Positions 49,966 through 59,644 of a stretch of DNA of 64,000 bases are shown here, one piece after another. This stretch comes from Deltaproteobacteria bacterium (GTDB lineage Bacteria > Myxococcota_A > Polyangia > Polyangiales > Ga0077539), in the NCBI GenBank assembly GCA_947477565.1, contig CANJUR010000014.1, forward strand, positions 17,295 through 81,294, written 5' to 3'. Position 1 is the stretch's first letter, and the number at the start of each line of letters is the position of its first letter. The notes below the pieces were generated by a model that worked only from the letters and a program-made list of their open reading frames with translations, did no database searches and was not told where the DNA came from. Made by a program: the position numbers and the translations under genes.

Positions 49966-51891
49966 TCACTCGCGGCGGTGCGCGTGCACGACGAACGGGG
50001 ACACGTCGATGGGCCCTTCGCCCTGCGCGTCGAGGACCGCCGCGAGCCCGACGAGTTCGCGCGCGCTCGGGGCGATGCGCCGGGCCGTGGCCACCGCCGC
50101 GCGGGCCTCGTGACGGGCGCCGCGGGCCGCGAAGAAGAGCGCGTCGTGGTACGCGCGCCAGAGGATGTACTCCGCGATGCGGGGCTCGCGGTCGGCGCCG
50201 GGGGTGTGCGCGAGTGCGTCGCGGAGACGCTCGATGGTCGCGAGGTGAGCGGGCGCGGTCGCACGCACCGCGGTGAGGGTGGTGGGCTCCGTGCGAACCT
50301 CCGCGAACGTTCCGCGGGGGAGGACGTACGGCACGGCGTCGAGGAGGTTGTGCGGATCGAGTTCGATGCGCACCGGGCGGCGCGTCGCGAGGTCGAGCAG
50401 GCCGCCCATGCGGGGCGATCCGTGGGAGAGGAAATCGCGCACCACAGGGAGCAGCGCGGCGTCCCGGGCGAGGAGGGTGTTGGTCATCCCGGGCCACGGG
50501 ACAAAGGCCGCGGGGATCACCGTCACGTCGGGTCTCTCGCCATCGATAAGTTGCGCATACCGCAGCCGAAACGCTGTCTCCGGGGCGTACGCGAGGATGA
50601 CGGCGCGCGCGGGCATCGTGCCGAGGTCCGCTGCGGTCATCACCTCGGTGGCGTCACCTCTGTCGCCGAGCGTCTCGTGGAGACTGAACACTCCTGCGGG
50701 GATGAACATCACCGCGGGCGCGATCACCAGCGCCGCGCGGAGCAGTCGGCGGCCGCGTGGGGAGGGCCCGGCCGGTGGGGGTGCGGCGTCTTCGATGCTG
50801 CGCCACGCCTGGGCTGTAAAGGCCGCGCCGAGGGAGCCGAGACAGAACACCGCGGGCACCAGATATCCAGCGGCGTCGGGGTTGTCGGCGACGAACCCGA
50901 GACCCGCGCGGGCGACGATGCCGAGGAGCGCGACGAGGCCCAGGCGACGTGTCCATGGGAGGTTGCGACGGGAGGCGATGAAGAGCGCCGCCGCCGCAGC
51001 GATGAGGCCCAGCGGGGTGAGCGATTGGCCGATCCAATCGAGGACGTCCAGGAGGTGCTCGCGGAAGCTGCCCGGAACACCCGCACCGGAGTTTTTCTGG
51101 AAGGCGCGCGCAGAGACGGTCCACACGAGGTCGCCGATGGTACGGATCCGCACGATGCTCGCGGCGGCCATGGAGCGCAGGCCCAGCAGTGCGTACGGCA
51201 GCAGGCCGAGGACGCCGAGCGCGGCCCACGGGAGAGCCATCCGTGGCAGAGCGCGGGCGCGGCCCTCGCGGATGCGGTCGGCGAGCGTGAGGAGCACAAC
51301 CGGGGCAGCCGTGAGAGCGATGAAGTGATGGTTGGTTCCGCCGAGCGCAAGCGTGAGCACCCCCAGGCGCGTCCTTGTGGCGAGGGACCAGCCATTGGGT
51401 GCAGCGCTGATGAACACCGTCGCGGCCGCCAGCATCCCGGCGAGCGCGTAGACCTCCGCGCGACTGGTTTGCCGAACGAGCGCGATGCCGAGCGTGGCGC
51501 CGAGCGCGTGACCCAGCGCGAGCCACGGGAGCCAGCGGCGGCCCGTCACCGGGGTGGGGCCATCCACGACGGCGGTCGCTAGCGGCAGGGTGAGGCCGTA
51601 GGCGAGCCGACCCATCGCGCCGAGGCAGAGCGCTCCGAGGAGGGTGACCCGCAGTGCGACTGTACCGACCGGGATAAGCGTTGCGACGGCCGCGAGGGCG
51701 ACGAAGAGCGGGTGCCCGGGCGGGTGCGTGACGCCGAGGCCGGCGGCGCACGAGGCGAGTTCTGGGGCGTCGTAAAAGCCCATGGAGTTGCCGCCCGCGA
51801 GGGTTCCCACGAGCGCAGGGATCGCGAAGGCGAGCACGGGGGCGACTTCGCGGGCAGTGGAAGAGCCGAGGGGGGGCGATGCGTCCGACAC
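49966..51891 (-). CDS. DUF2723 (GT-C-like) membrane protein
   Basis: 641 aa, multi-pass. The DUF2723 hallmark near the N-terminus, FYDAPELASCAAGLGVTHPP followed by GHPLFVAL, marks a protein related to protein O-mannosyltransferase-like GT-C enzymes. About 10-11 TM helices follow (for example GTLAGGNSMG, LALGHALGATLG, ALFIASRR), then a soluble C-terminal domain (ADLGTMPARAVILAYAPETA). A lipid-linked sugar is the presumed donor; the acceptor is unknown. It is divergent from the lipoprotein at 51981. Confidence 0.88.
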   Translation of the reverse strand: MSDASPPLGSSTAREVAPVLAFAIPALVGTLAGGNSMGFYDAPELASCAAGLGVTHPPGHPLFVALAAVATLIPVGTVALRVTLLGALCLGAMGRLAYGLTLPLATAVVDGPTPVTGRRWLPWLALGHALGATLGIALVRQTSRAEVYALAGMLAAATVFISAAPNGWSLATRTRLGVLTLALGGTNHHFIALTAAPVVLLTLADRIREGRARALPRMALPWAALGVLGLLPYALLGLRSMAAASIVRIRTIGDLVWTVSARAFQKNSGAGVPGSFREHLLDVLDWIGQSLTPLGLIAAAAALFIASRRNLPWTRRLGLVALLGIVARAGLGFVADNPDAAGYLVPAVFCLGSLGAAFTAQAWRSIEDAAPPPAGPSPRGRRLLRAALVIAPAVMFIPAGVFSLHETLGDRGDATEVMTAADLGTMPARAVILAYAPETAFRLRYAQLIDGERPDVTVIPAAFVPWPGMTNTLLARDAALLPVVRDFLSHGSPRMGGLLDLATRRPVRIELDPHNLLDAVPYVLPRGTFAEVRTEPTTLTAVRATAPAHLATIERLRDALAHTPGADREPRIAEYILWRAYHDALFFAARGARHEARAAVATARRIAPSARELVGLAAVLDAQGEGPIDVSPFVVHAHRRE

Positions 51892-51980
51892 AGGGGGAAC
51901 GCGAACGTACCCTCGAAGAGGGCTTTTGTGGCGACGCGCGGGGGGGCATCATCCTGGCACAACCGATGGAGCACCGACCG

Positions 51981-52526
51981 ATGACCGCACGCGCGCTGAC
52001 CCTCACCTCGATGATGTTGCTTGCGTCCTGCGCTACCACGCAGGTCCACACGGCCTACAGGTACGCGGCCAACGACCAGGCCACGATGGTCGCGGTGGAT
52101 ATCCAGCCGGGGCCGCTGCCGGCCAACGAGACCTTCAGCGGGAGCTACCACTCCGAGCAGATCGGGGACGTCTTCCTCGAGCAGACCGGCGACCTGGTGG
52201 TGGGGCAGTACATCTACAATCGCGCTTCGTGTCGGGCGACCGGGCGCATCGAGGGGCACCTCGAGGGCAACCTCTTGCACTTCAACTGGACCGAGAGCCA
52301 GCGCGCCTGCGGTCGTATCGCGCCGCTGTCCGGCAAGGGATACATGCTGTTCTGGGTCGACAGCGCCGGTAACGGTCGCACCAACGGCGAGTGGGGCATG
52401 GGCCAGAGCGACACCGGCGGCGGTCCTTGGTCGCTCTTCCGCGACCGCGTGCGGCGCGATCCGCCGACGGACGAGGCCTCCACGCGGGAAGGTCCGTTCT
52501 CCGGCGACAACGCCGCTGCTCGCTGA
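51981..52526 (+). CDS. Small lipoprotein of unknown function
   Basis: About 181 aa. The ATG at 51981 has GGAG about 10 nt upstream. Lipobox MLLASC. The mature part looks beta-rich (SGSYHSEQIGDVFLEQTGDL, GQYIYNRASCRATGRIEGHL), like a small lipocalin-type or DUF-class envelope protein, then a charged tail. Family not recognised. Confidence 0.75.
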   Translation: MTARALTLTSMMLLASCATTQVHTAYRYAANDQATMVAVDIQPGPLPANETFSGSYHSEQIGDVFLEQTGDLVVGQYIYNRASCRATGRIEGHLEGNLLHFNWTESQRACGRIAPLSGKGYMLFWVDSAGNGRTNGEWGMGQSDTGGGPWSLFRDRVRRDPPTDEASTREGPFSGDNAAAR

Positions 52527-52563
52527 TCCTACCGTCGCCGCTTACGTCGGCACGGGCTCTTTT

Positions 52564-53532
52564 CTACTTCTTTTCGCGTGATGACTGCAGAGCGGTCAGG
52601 TGGATCGCAGGATCTGTCGCGCACACGTCGAAGTCGTCGTTGATGTCGATGAGCAGGTCGTTGCGGCTCTGCGTGGCGGCGGGCTCACCGAAATCCGGCA
52701 GGGTCACCTGGCGGGTCTCCTCGAGCGACGACGCCGAGCGCCGTGGCACGAACTCCCGCTCCACATCGACGAGCCGGAGTACCACCGCGGTGATGTTGTC
52801 TTCGCCGCCGTGGTCGTTGGCGAGAGAGATGAGCACGCGGCACGCCACCTCCGGATCTTCGTGCACAGTCACGACTTCCAGCATCTCCGCGTCGGTGATC
52901 ATTCCCGAGAGCCCGTCGGAGCAGAGGACGTAGATGTCGTCGTCGTGGGCCGTCTCGCCGAGGAGATCGACCTGCACGATGTCGTGCATCCCGAGGGCGC
53001 GCGTGATGACGTTGCGAGGAAGCTCATCCCGCTGCGCTGCCGGGAGGTCGGGCATCGTCCGCATGTACTCGTTGACGAGTGAGTGATCCTCCGTGAGCAG
53101 GGTGATCTCGCCGGCGCGCACCCGGTAGCAGCGGCTGTCGCCGACGTGCCCTACGACGACACGCCCTGACTGACGAGCGAGCAGAAGGCCGACGAAGGTG
53201 GTGCCCATCCCACGGCGCTCGGACGAGCGCGCGCTCTCCTCATAGATCGAGCGGTTTGCGACCTTGATGCCGGTGATCAGTCGGTTTTCTTCGACGGTGA
53301 GTGCAGGGTCGTAATGAAACGGCCACGTGGCGTCTTCGCGCACCGTGCTGTCGAAAAACGCCGTCACGGTGGTGGCGGCCAACTCCGAGGCGACTTCCCC
53401 CGCGCGGTGCCCTCCCATGCCGTCCGCGACCACGAACAACCCGTGTCCATGCAGCAGCGCGAAGCTGTCTTCGTTGTGCTCCCGCAATAGGCCGACGTCT
53501 GTTCGACCGGCTGCAACGACCCGCAACACCAC
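52564..53532 (-). CDS. PP2C-type protein phosphatase
   Basis: 322 aa. All metal-binding motifs of PPM/PP2C are present: RTDVGLLREHNEDSF, VVADGMGGHRAGEVAS, VGHVGDSRCYR, CSDGLSGMI, GGEDNITAVVLR. It probably reverses Ser/Thr phosphorylation by kinases such as the one at 41786-43159. A C-terminal acidic tail (LIDINDDFDVC) follows the catalytic domain. It is cytoplasmic, and divergent from the lipoprotein at 53618. Confidence 0.94.
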   Translation of the reverse strand: MVLRVVAAGRTDVGLLREHNEDSFALLHGHGLFVVADGMGGHRAGEVASELAATTVTAFFDSTVREDATWPFHYDPALTVEENRLITGIKVANRSIYEESARSSERRGMGTTFVGLLLARQSGRVVVGHVGDSRCYRVRAGEITLLTEDHSLVNEYMRTMPDLPAAQRDELPRNVITRALGMHDIVQVDLLGETAHDDDIYVLCSDGLSGMITDAEMLEVVTVHEDPEVACRVLISLANDHGGEDNITAVVLRLVDVEREFVPRRSASSLEETRQVTLPDFGEPAATQSRNDLLIDINDDFDVCATDPAIHLTALQSSREKK

Positions 53533-53617
53533 TATTATTCAAGCGTTTCATCCAGACCCTTACGGTGTCAAGGCATCACCGGGAGAGTGCTAGCGTTCGC
53601 CGGTAGTCGTCCCCCCA

Positions 53618-54226
53618 ATGCCGCACCAACGCGCACTCCTGCTGCCGCTCTTCTCCATCCTGGCCGCCTGCGAGCGCGCTCCGACGGAGCCGCGGGCGGC
53701 GATCTCCGTAGTGCCACCCGCGCGGCCCGCGGAGCCCTCGCTCGAACTCGCGGCAAGGGCCGTGTCTGCCGCCGCCGACGCCGCGGTCGCCCAGGTCTAC
53801 GCGATCGGGGTGCCGACGCCCGCGGGAGCGAGGGCCGTGAGTTTTACCACGCACGGTAACATCGCCGCGGCCCTGATCGACGCCGAGCGTGCGTGGATCG
53901 GCCGTGATGGCGCCGAGCGAGCGCTGGCCTCGTGGGGCGCGCGGGGGGAGGTTCCCGATGCTCCGGGGCTGGCACGCCTGGTCGGGGCGATGGTGTATCC
54001 CGGATGTCGGGTGATGTTGGGCGGCGAGGCTCTCGCCCTCGGCGATGGCGGGTCCGTCCGCGGGCCGGCGCCGGCGCTGGGGCCTCACCCCGGGGGCGGT
54101 CGCGTCCTGACGTTTGCGTTTGTCATTCCCGAAGGCCAGGGCGGAGCCGGACTTCACGTGGCCCGCTGGCGCTGGACCGACAGCGGACTTCTCATCGAAG
54201 CGTCGCCGCATCCCGAACGTCGTTGA
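53618..54226 (+). CDS. Lipoprotein of unknown function between two phosphatases
   Basis: 202 aa. Lipobox ILAAC, then a Pro/Ala linker and a small domain (SFTTHGNIAAALIDAERAWI, VYPGCRVMLGGEALALGDGG, HVARWRWTDSGLLIEA). Family not recognised. It lies 33 bp before the second PP2C on the same strand and may share its transcript. Confidence 0.72.
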   Translation: MPHQRALLLPLFSILAACERAPTEPRAAISVVPPARPAEPSLELAARAVSAAADAAVAQVYAIGVPTPAGARAVSFTTHGNIAAALIDAERAWIGRDGAERALASWGARGEVPDAPGLARLVGAMVYPGCRVMLGGEALALGDGGSVRGPAPALGPHPGGGRVLTFAFVIPEGQGGAGLHVARWRWTDSGLLIEASPHPERR

Positions 54227-54259
54227 CCTCCGTGGCCCCCGTTGGACAATGTCCCCCCC

Positions 54260-55042
54260 ATGCTGGAGCGTCTTCAGGTCGAGTACGCCGCCCTCACCGA
54301 CGTGGGGCGCAAACGCACCCACAACGAGGACTCGTTCAAGGTCGCTTCGGGCGAGGGCCTCTACCTCGTCGCTGACGGCATGGGCGGGCACAACGCCGGC
54401 GAGGTCGCGAGCGCGATGGCCGTCGATGTGGTGAGCCAGTTCTTCGTAGATACAAGGGACGAGCCGTCGATCTCGTGGCCCTTCAAGCAGGCCCGCGGCG
54501 AGCGCTACGACGCAGACACCCTCGGCATCGCGGTGCAGTACGCCAACCTCCGCATCTACGAGTCCTCCCGGGAGAGCGCCGAGCGTCGCGGGATGGGCAC
54601 GACCTTCGTGGGTGCGCTGGTGCGGCACGGCGCGGCGTGGGTCGCGCACGTCGGCGACTCGCGCGGCTACCTGGTGCGCTCAGCAGGAACCATCGAGCCC
54701 ATCACTACCGACCACTCGCTCCTTGAAGAGTATCGCCGCACGCGGCCCGACCTCACCGACGAGCAGCTTCGGAAGTTTCCCTACAAGAACGTGATCACCC
54801 GGGCCCTCGGGATGAAGCCCGACGTCGCCGTGGAGATGCATCGCCATGAGTTGCACCCCGGCGACGTGCTTCTCCTGTGCTGCGACGGGCTCACCGGGAT
54901 GCTCACCGACCAGCGCATCGCGCAGATCGTTCACGAACACGCGTCCCTCACGGACGCCTGCTCCGCGCTCATCGGCGAGGCCAACCGCAACGGCGGGCTC
55001 GACAACATCACCGTGGTGCTGATTCGCGCTCTCCCGGCATGA
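54260..55042 (+). CDS. PP2C-type protein phosphatase (second copy)
   Basis: About 260 aa (an in-frame TTG at 54242 is an alternative). Same motif set as the phosphatase at 52564: DVGRKRTHNEDSF, LVADGMGGHNAGEVAS, AHVGDSRGYL, CCDGLTGML, LDNITVVLI. The insert KQARGERYDADTLG parallels the first copy, so the two look like paralogues. There is no clear Shine-Dalgarno before the ATG. The giant FG-GAP protein gene starts 37 bp downstream. Confidence 0.93.
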   Translation: MLERLQVEYAALTDVGRKRTHNEDSFKVASGEGLYLVADGMGGHNAGEVASAMAVDVVSQFFVDTRDEPSISWPFKQARGERYDADTLGIAVQYANLRIYESSRESAERRGMGTTFVGALVRHGAAWVAHVGDSRGYLVRSAGTIEPITTDHSLLEEYRRTRPDLTDEQLRKFPYKNVITRALGMKPDVAVEMHRHELHPGDVLLLCCDGLTGMLTDQRIAQIVHEHASLTDACSALIGEANRNGGLDNITVVLIRALPA

Positions 55043-55079
55043 ACCCGGGGCGGATCTTGGTGCACCGTAGCGGGGCACC

Positions 55080-58000
55080 ATGAGCGCTCCCACGGTCTCG
55101 TCTCGTTGCTTCGTCCTCGCACTTCTCATCGCGCCCACGGTGGGCCGCGCGCACGACTGGCCCTGCGCGAGGCACGATCCGCAGCGCACCGGCGCAGCTA
55201 TCGGGCCGCTGCGATTGCCGGCGCCCGCGGTGCGATGGCGGCACTATCTCGGCGGGCAACTTCGGGACGACCAGTGGCGCGTTGCAGACATCGACGGCGA
55301 CCGCGTCACGGACGTGGTCTTCGTCGCGAGCGGGAAGGTGATCTGCAAGCACGCCGACGACTCGCTGGTGTGGGAGAGCGACCTCGTCGAGGCGCGCTCC
55401 CTGGCAGGCCTCGCGGACCTTGACCTCGACGGTCGGACGGAGGTGGTCGTCGTCGGCGATCGGGGCGCGGTGCTCGTGCTCAACGGATCGACGGGGAGGG
55501 TGCTCTGGGAGGTTCCGCGAGCGGTGCGCGGCTTCGGCGCGAGCGTGCGTATGGGCGATCTCGACGGCGATGGCGGCACCGAACTCTACGTCGGGCAGTG
55601 CGTTCAGAGCACCATCGGGGCAGCGGTGTACTCCTTCCGTGACGGCTACGCGGCCCCGCGGACGCTCTGGCAGATCCCGTCCTCCGCCGATCGGTGCGGC
55701 TACCAAAACGACCTCCTCGTCGACATCGATGGCGACGGGATGAGCGAGGTGGTGATGGCCCAGGGGGACACCACCATGCGCGTACTCGACGGCCGCTCCG
55801 GGGTGCTGCGTTGGGAGGTTCCGGCGCCGATGTCCGGGAGCTTCACGCAGACGTCCATTCCGCTCGCGGTCAACGTCGATGACGACCCCGCGCGAGAGCT
55901 TGTGGTGGTCACCAACAACATCCGGCGCGGCGTCGTCGGGTACGGTGCCCGGCGGGTGGCGGTGTTCGATCTCCCGCGCCCAACGCAGTCGGCGGCGACG
56001 CTCCGGTGGGAGGCCGTGCAGGCCGAGCCCGATGGCGGCGGCGTCGCGTTTTCGCCCGACAGCGTCGGTGACCTCGACGGCGACGGGCACCCGGAGATCG
56101 TCGTTAGCTTCTACGACGGCGTCGCGCGGCGCTGGGACCTCACCATCCGCGACGCCTCAACCGGCGCAGTGCGTGCCAGCCGGCAGGGCTACGAGCTCCT
56201 CGGTGTGCTCCCCGCGAGCGCCGCCAACGCAGGCCGTCCGGTACTCCTCGGCGTGCAGGACGATCAGGCCGCCGCCGGGCTCATCTTTTCCGCGGGCGCT
56301 CTCTCCGTCCGATGGACGCTTCCTTCGCGCCGCCCGGCACTCGCCCTCGACGCTTCGCTCGCGCCTCGTCTCGGGTTCGCTCAGCGGCCCCTCGCGATGC
56401 AGCTCGACGCCGACCCCGAGCTTGAACTTCTCACCACCGTCTTTGACCCGTCGCTTCCCGCCGAGGCGCGCACGGTCACGACGCTCGTAGCCTATGACCT
56501 CAACGGCGCGACACCCGCCGTGCTTGGCACCCTCGAGGCCCCGATGGCCACGTCCATGCGGACCTTCCAGACCGGCGAAAACCTCTCGCGTCCGATCACC
56601 CAGCCGCTGGTGGTGACGAGCGACGGGTACCTCCTCGCGCTCGACGAGAGGCTCCGCCCGACCAACCGACTCGTCGGTCCGGAGTTTACCATCCCTGGTA
56701 TGCGGGTCGGCGGCTACTACGCCGGCACGGCGATCCTCGGGCCCACGCCGGTCATCGGTTCGCTCCCCGGTGCGGCCGGGGCCGAGCGCGCGGTGCTCGT
56801 CCGCGACAGCCGCCCGGCGTTGCTTCGCCTCGACGTCCGGCGGGCGTCGCTCGCCTCGCCTCCGGTCGTGCGCTGGCAGCGCCCCCGTGCGGCGTGGCCA
56901 GTCATCGCCGACCTCGATGGCGACGGCGTCAACGACCTCGCCGCCCTCGACGGCCGCGCTCTTCTCTCCATCGACCCGGTGCAGGGGGCGGCGCTTCGAT
57001 GGTCCATCGACGAGGCCGCAGGGCCGCTCGGATCGCTGACCGTGGGCGACGTGCTCCCGCTACGCCGCGCGGGCGAGCCCGGAGTGGACCTGGTGTTTCA
57101 GCGCGTAGATCCGGGCTTCGTGGTGCGCCCGTCGTCCTTCCGCGGCCGCGACGGCTCGCTCCGCTGGAACACCTTCTCGCGTACTCCCAACTCCGGCATC
57201 GGCAGCTTCGCGGTGGCCGACCTCTCGGGCGACGGCACCGACGATGTGATCACCGCGCTCGGCGCGCTCAACCGCATCGACGGTCGCGACGGCAGCGCCA
57301 CTCCCGACGCATACGGCGTCCCGTACGGCGCGCCGATCGTCTCCGCATGGAGCGGCGCAACGCCCGAGGTATACCTTCAGGCCAGCCTCCGCGACGGGCT
57401 CCTCGATCGCGACTTCCAGCTGCGGGGCCAGCTTCCCGATGTGCCGCTCTCGGTCAGCGCCGGGGCCGTCCTGCGCTGCGCCGAGCAGCCCGCGTTCGCG
57501 CTCATCCCGCAGGGCACCGCAGAGCTGCGGCTGATCCGACCGCAGGACCTCCGCGCGGCGGGCGACCCTCCGGCCTCGGCGACGCTCGGGCGCGTGGTTC
57601 TTGCGGGCGGGCTCTCGTACCCGTCTCGCGCGATGGTCCCTGCCACGGCGCACGTGGGAACGCTGAGCAATGCCACCGCGGTGGCCGACGGTGATGGCGC
57701 GGGCCACCCGACGCTGCTCGTGGGCAGCACCGACGGATGGCTCTACGCCCTCGACGGCTGCTCGCTCGCGCTCCGCTGGGCTTACGATTTCCGCTACCCC
57801 GTCGGCGAGCCAGTGGTCGGCGACACGGACGGGGATGGCGCCGACGACGTGCTGGTCACGGTGGGCGATGGGTACCTCTACGCGCTCGGCGCACGCACCC
57901 TGGCGAGCCCGGTGGGCGTGCGCGACACGGACCCCAACGACGACGCGAGCGACGCCGACCTCGACGAGGTGGAGACCTTCGACACCGTCGCCGCGCGCTG

Positions 58001-58700
58001 GGAGACGACCCCGGGCGCGATGCGCTTCCAACTGCGCGTCACCACGCTGGCGGGCACTGCACTGCAGTTTCCCGAGTACACGGAGGTCACCGGCGACCGC
58101 GCGCGCCTGAACGGGTTGCCGCTACGCCTCGGCGGCCGGTATCGCATCGGGATCGTCGCGGTCGGGGCCGACGGGTCGAGCGCCGAGGCAGAGTCCGATG
58201 GCTTCACGGTCGTCGATCGGAGCCCGCCGACGATTCACATCAACGCCAACCCGTCAGCGTTTACGCCGCCGACGCAGACGCTCAACCTCGAGGTGACCTT
58301 CGAAGACCGCACGGGCCTCGCAAGCACCCGCGCGGAGCTTGTCGATCCGAGCGGCGCGGTCGTGCGCGTGCTCGTCGATGAGACGCTGCGATCGCCGCTC
58401 CCCTCGCGCAGCACCCGCTTTACCTTTGATGGTATCGCCCAGGATGGGACCAGCTACCTGCCCGCGGGCATCTACACGATTCGCGCGACGGCCACGGACA
58501 CCCCGGGCCACTCCGCGACGGCCACCGGGACCTTCACGATGCTTCCGCGCGTCGTGACGCCAGGAACGCGCCGCGCAGACGACCCGGCGGGGTGCGCCTG
58601 CGTGGCCGGTCGGTCCGGGCGCTCGCCGCGGATGTCCTGGGTGCTGGCTGGGGTGGGGTTGCTGGCTGCGCGTCGTCGTCGTCGGTCAGGTCGTCGCTGA
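55080..58700 (+). CDS. Giant secreted FG-GAP/VCBS-repeat protein with MYXO-CTERM-type tail
   Basis: 1206 aa. Signal peptide (CFVLALLIAPTVGRAHDWPC). Most of the protein is a beta-propeller-like array with many calcium-loop motifs (DIDGDRVTDVVFV, DLDLDGRTEVVVV, DLDGDGGTELYVG, DIDGDGMSEVVMA, DTDGDGADDVLVT), as in integrin-type FG-GAP repeats. Late Ig/FN3-like domains follow (RAELVDPSGAVVRVLVDETL, FDGIAQDGTSYLPAGIYTIR). It ends with CACVAGR, a hydrophobic helix (MSWVLAGVGLLAA) and RRRRR, a MYXO-CTERM-type anchor. A surface adhesion or sugar-binding role is plausible. The 3' end overlaps the acyltransferase by 15 bp. Confidence 0.9.
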   Translation: MSAPTVSSRCFVLALLIAPTVGRAHDWPCARHDPQRTGAAIGPLRLPAPAVRWRHYLGGQLRDDQWRVADIDGDRVTDVVFVASGKVICKHADDSLVWESDLVEARSLAGLADLDLDGRTEVVVVGDRGAVLVLNGSTGRVLWEVPRAVRGFGASVRMGDLDGDGGTELYVGQCVQSTIGAAVYSFRDGYAAPRTLWQIPSSADRCGYQNDLLVDIDGDGMSEVVMAQGDTTMRVLDGRSGVLRWEVPAPMSGSFTQTSIPLAVNVDDDPARELVVVTNNIRRGVVGYGARRVAVFDLPRPTQSAATLRWEAVQAEPDGGGVAFSPDSVGDLDGDGHPEIVVSFYDGVARRWDLTIRDASTGAVRASRQGYELLGVLPASAANAGRPVLLGVQDDQAAAGLIFSAGALSVRWTLPSRRPALALDASLAPRLGFAQRPLAMQLDADPELELLTTVFDPSLPAEARTVTTLVAYDLNGATPAVLGTLEAPMATSMRTFQTGENLSRPITQPLVVTSDGYLLALDERLRPTNRLVGPEFTIPGMRVGGYYAGTAILGPTPVIGSLPGAAGAERAVLVRDSRPALLRLDVRRASLASPPVVRWQRPRAAWPVIADLDGDGVNDLAALDGRALLSIDPVQGAALRWSIDEAAGPLGSLTVGDVLPLRRAGEPGVDLVFQRVDPGFVVRPSSFRGRDGSLRWNTFSRTPNSGIGSFAVADLSGDGTDDVITALGALNRIDGRDGSATPDAYGVPYGAPIVSAWSGATPEVYLQASLRDGLLDRDFQLRGQLPDVPLSVSAGAVLRCAEQPAFALIPQGTAELRLIRPQDLRAAGDPPASATLGRVVLAGGLSYPSRAMVPATAHVGTLSNATAVADGDGAGHPTLLVGSTDGWLYALDGCSLALRWAYDFRYPVGEPVVGDTDGDGADDVLVTVGDGYLYALGARTLASPVGVRDTDPNDDASDADLDEVETFDTVAARWETTPGAMRFQLRVTTLAGTALQFPEYTEVTGDRARLNGLPLRLGGRYRIGIVAVGADGSSAEAESDGFTVVDRSPPTIHINANPSAFTPPTQTLNLEVTFEDRTGLASTRAELVDPSGAVVRVLVDETLRSPLPSRSTRFTFDGIAQDGTSYLPAGIYTIRATATDTPGHSATATGTFTMLPRVVTPGTRRADDPAGCACVAGRSGRSPRMSWVLAGVGLLAARRRRRSGRR

Positions 58701-59540
58701 CGCGTTGGGATCGAGCAGGGGGAGGCCCTTCGCGCGGCGGAGGGCACGCTCCTCGACGGAGAGGGCGATGATGGCCTCGCGAATGTGCTCTGCGATGGCC
58801 TTGTACGTCTCGTTTTCCGGGGGCATCGCGTAGAAGCGCTCGAGGTCGAGCGGCTCGCCAAAGACCATGGTGACGGGCTCCCCACGGCCGCTGAAGTTGC
58901 CGACCACCTGCTTCGCGAAGTTGTTGATCAACCCGAGCGTGAACACCGGGATCACCACCGGTCGCGCGCGGTACACGATGCTTCCCGTGCCGATGCTGGC
59001 AGTGAGCAAATCGTAAGGATCTGGCCCGGTGCTCCGGCGTCCCTCCGGGTGGTAACCGACGACGTTTCCGGGCACCTGCAGGATGGCATCGATGGCGTCG
59101 AGGGCGAACGCGTTGAAGCCTCGCTTGGCGGGCGCGCGCATGACCGGCGGATACATCGCCCAGGCAGACATCACCATGTTGACCGCGACCCCGGCCGGAC
59201 CTTCGTAGAAGAAGTTCGAGCGCACGGGAAAGAAGATGCCGCGCGCCCACGAGCAGGCGCGGAGCATCACCGAGGAGATGCAGTAGAAGTCGAAGAAGCT
59301 CCGGTGGTTGCAGACCAGGAAGACCCCGCGGTCGGGACGCAGCGCCTCGAGCCGCTCAAGCCCCTGGGAGTGCACGAGGTGACGCGTGGCGTAGTGGACC
59401 CACGTCTGCCCGAAGGTGTTCTGAAACAAGTGCGCCACCCGCTTCAACGCAGCGCGGCGATTGACCGTGTCGGCAATCTCGAAACAGACCCGCTCAGTAA
59501 GGCTGAGGAGCTTCAGCTCCTGCTCCGTCGGACGTCGCAT
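58686..59540 (-). CDS. PlsC-type glycerolipid acyltransferase
   Basis: 284 aa. Acyltransferase motif I NHRSFFD (Asn78, His79, Asp84) and the EGxxS-type motif YHPEGRRS are present, with GYHPEGRRSTG in place of the classical FPEGTRS. A hydrophobic segment (GVAVNMVMSAWAMYPP) is consistent with membrane association. It likely acylates lysophosphatidate or another glycerolipid. It is longer than minimal PlsC, with an extra N-terminal helical part. Convergent with the FG-GAP gene. Confidence 0.88.
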   Translation of the reverse strand: MRRPTEQELKLLSLTERVCFEIADTVNRRAALKRVAHLFQNTFGQTWVHYATRHLVHSQGLERLEALRPDRGVFLVCNHRSFFDFYCISSVMLRACSWARGIFFPVRSNFFYEGPAGVAVNMVMSAWAMYPPVMRAPAKRGFNAFALDAIDAILQVPGNVVGYHPEGRRSTGPDPYDLLTASIGTGSIVYRARPVVIPVFTLGLINNFAKQVVGNFSGRGEPVTMVFGEPLDLERFYAMPPENETYKAIAEHIREAIIALSVEERALRRAKGLPLLDPNASATT

Positions 59541-59644
59541 CGCTCCACCTTCGCATCCTGAGTGTGCCTCTCACAAGCGAGTCTGAGGCCCTTCCCTGCA
59601 CCCCGACGCCCGTGGGAGAAGGGCGTCAACGTGGAGGCTTTGAA

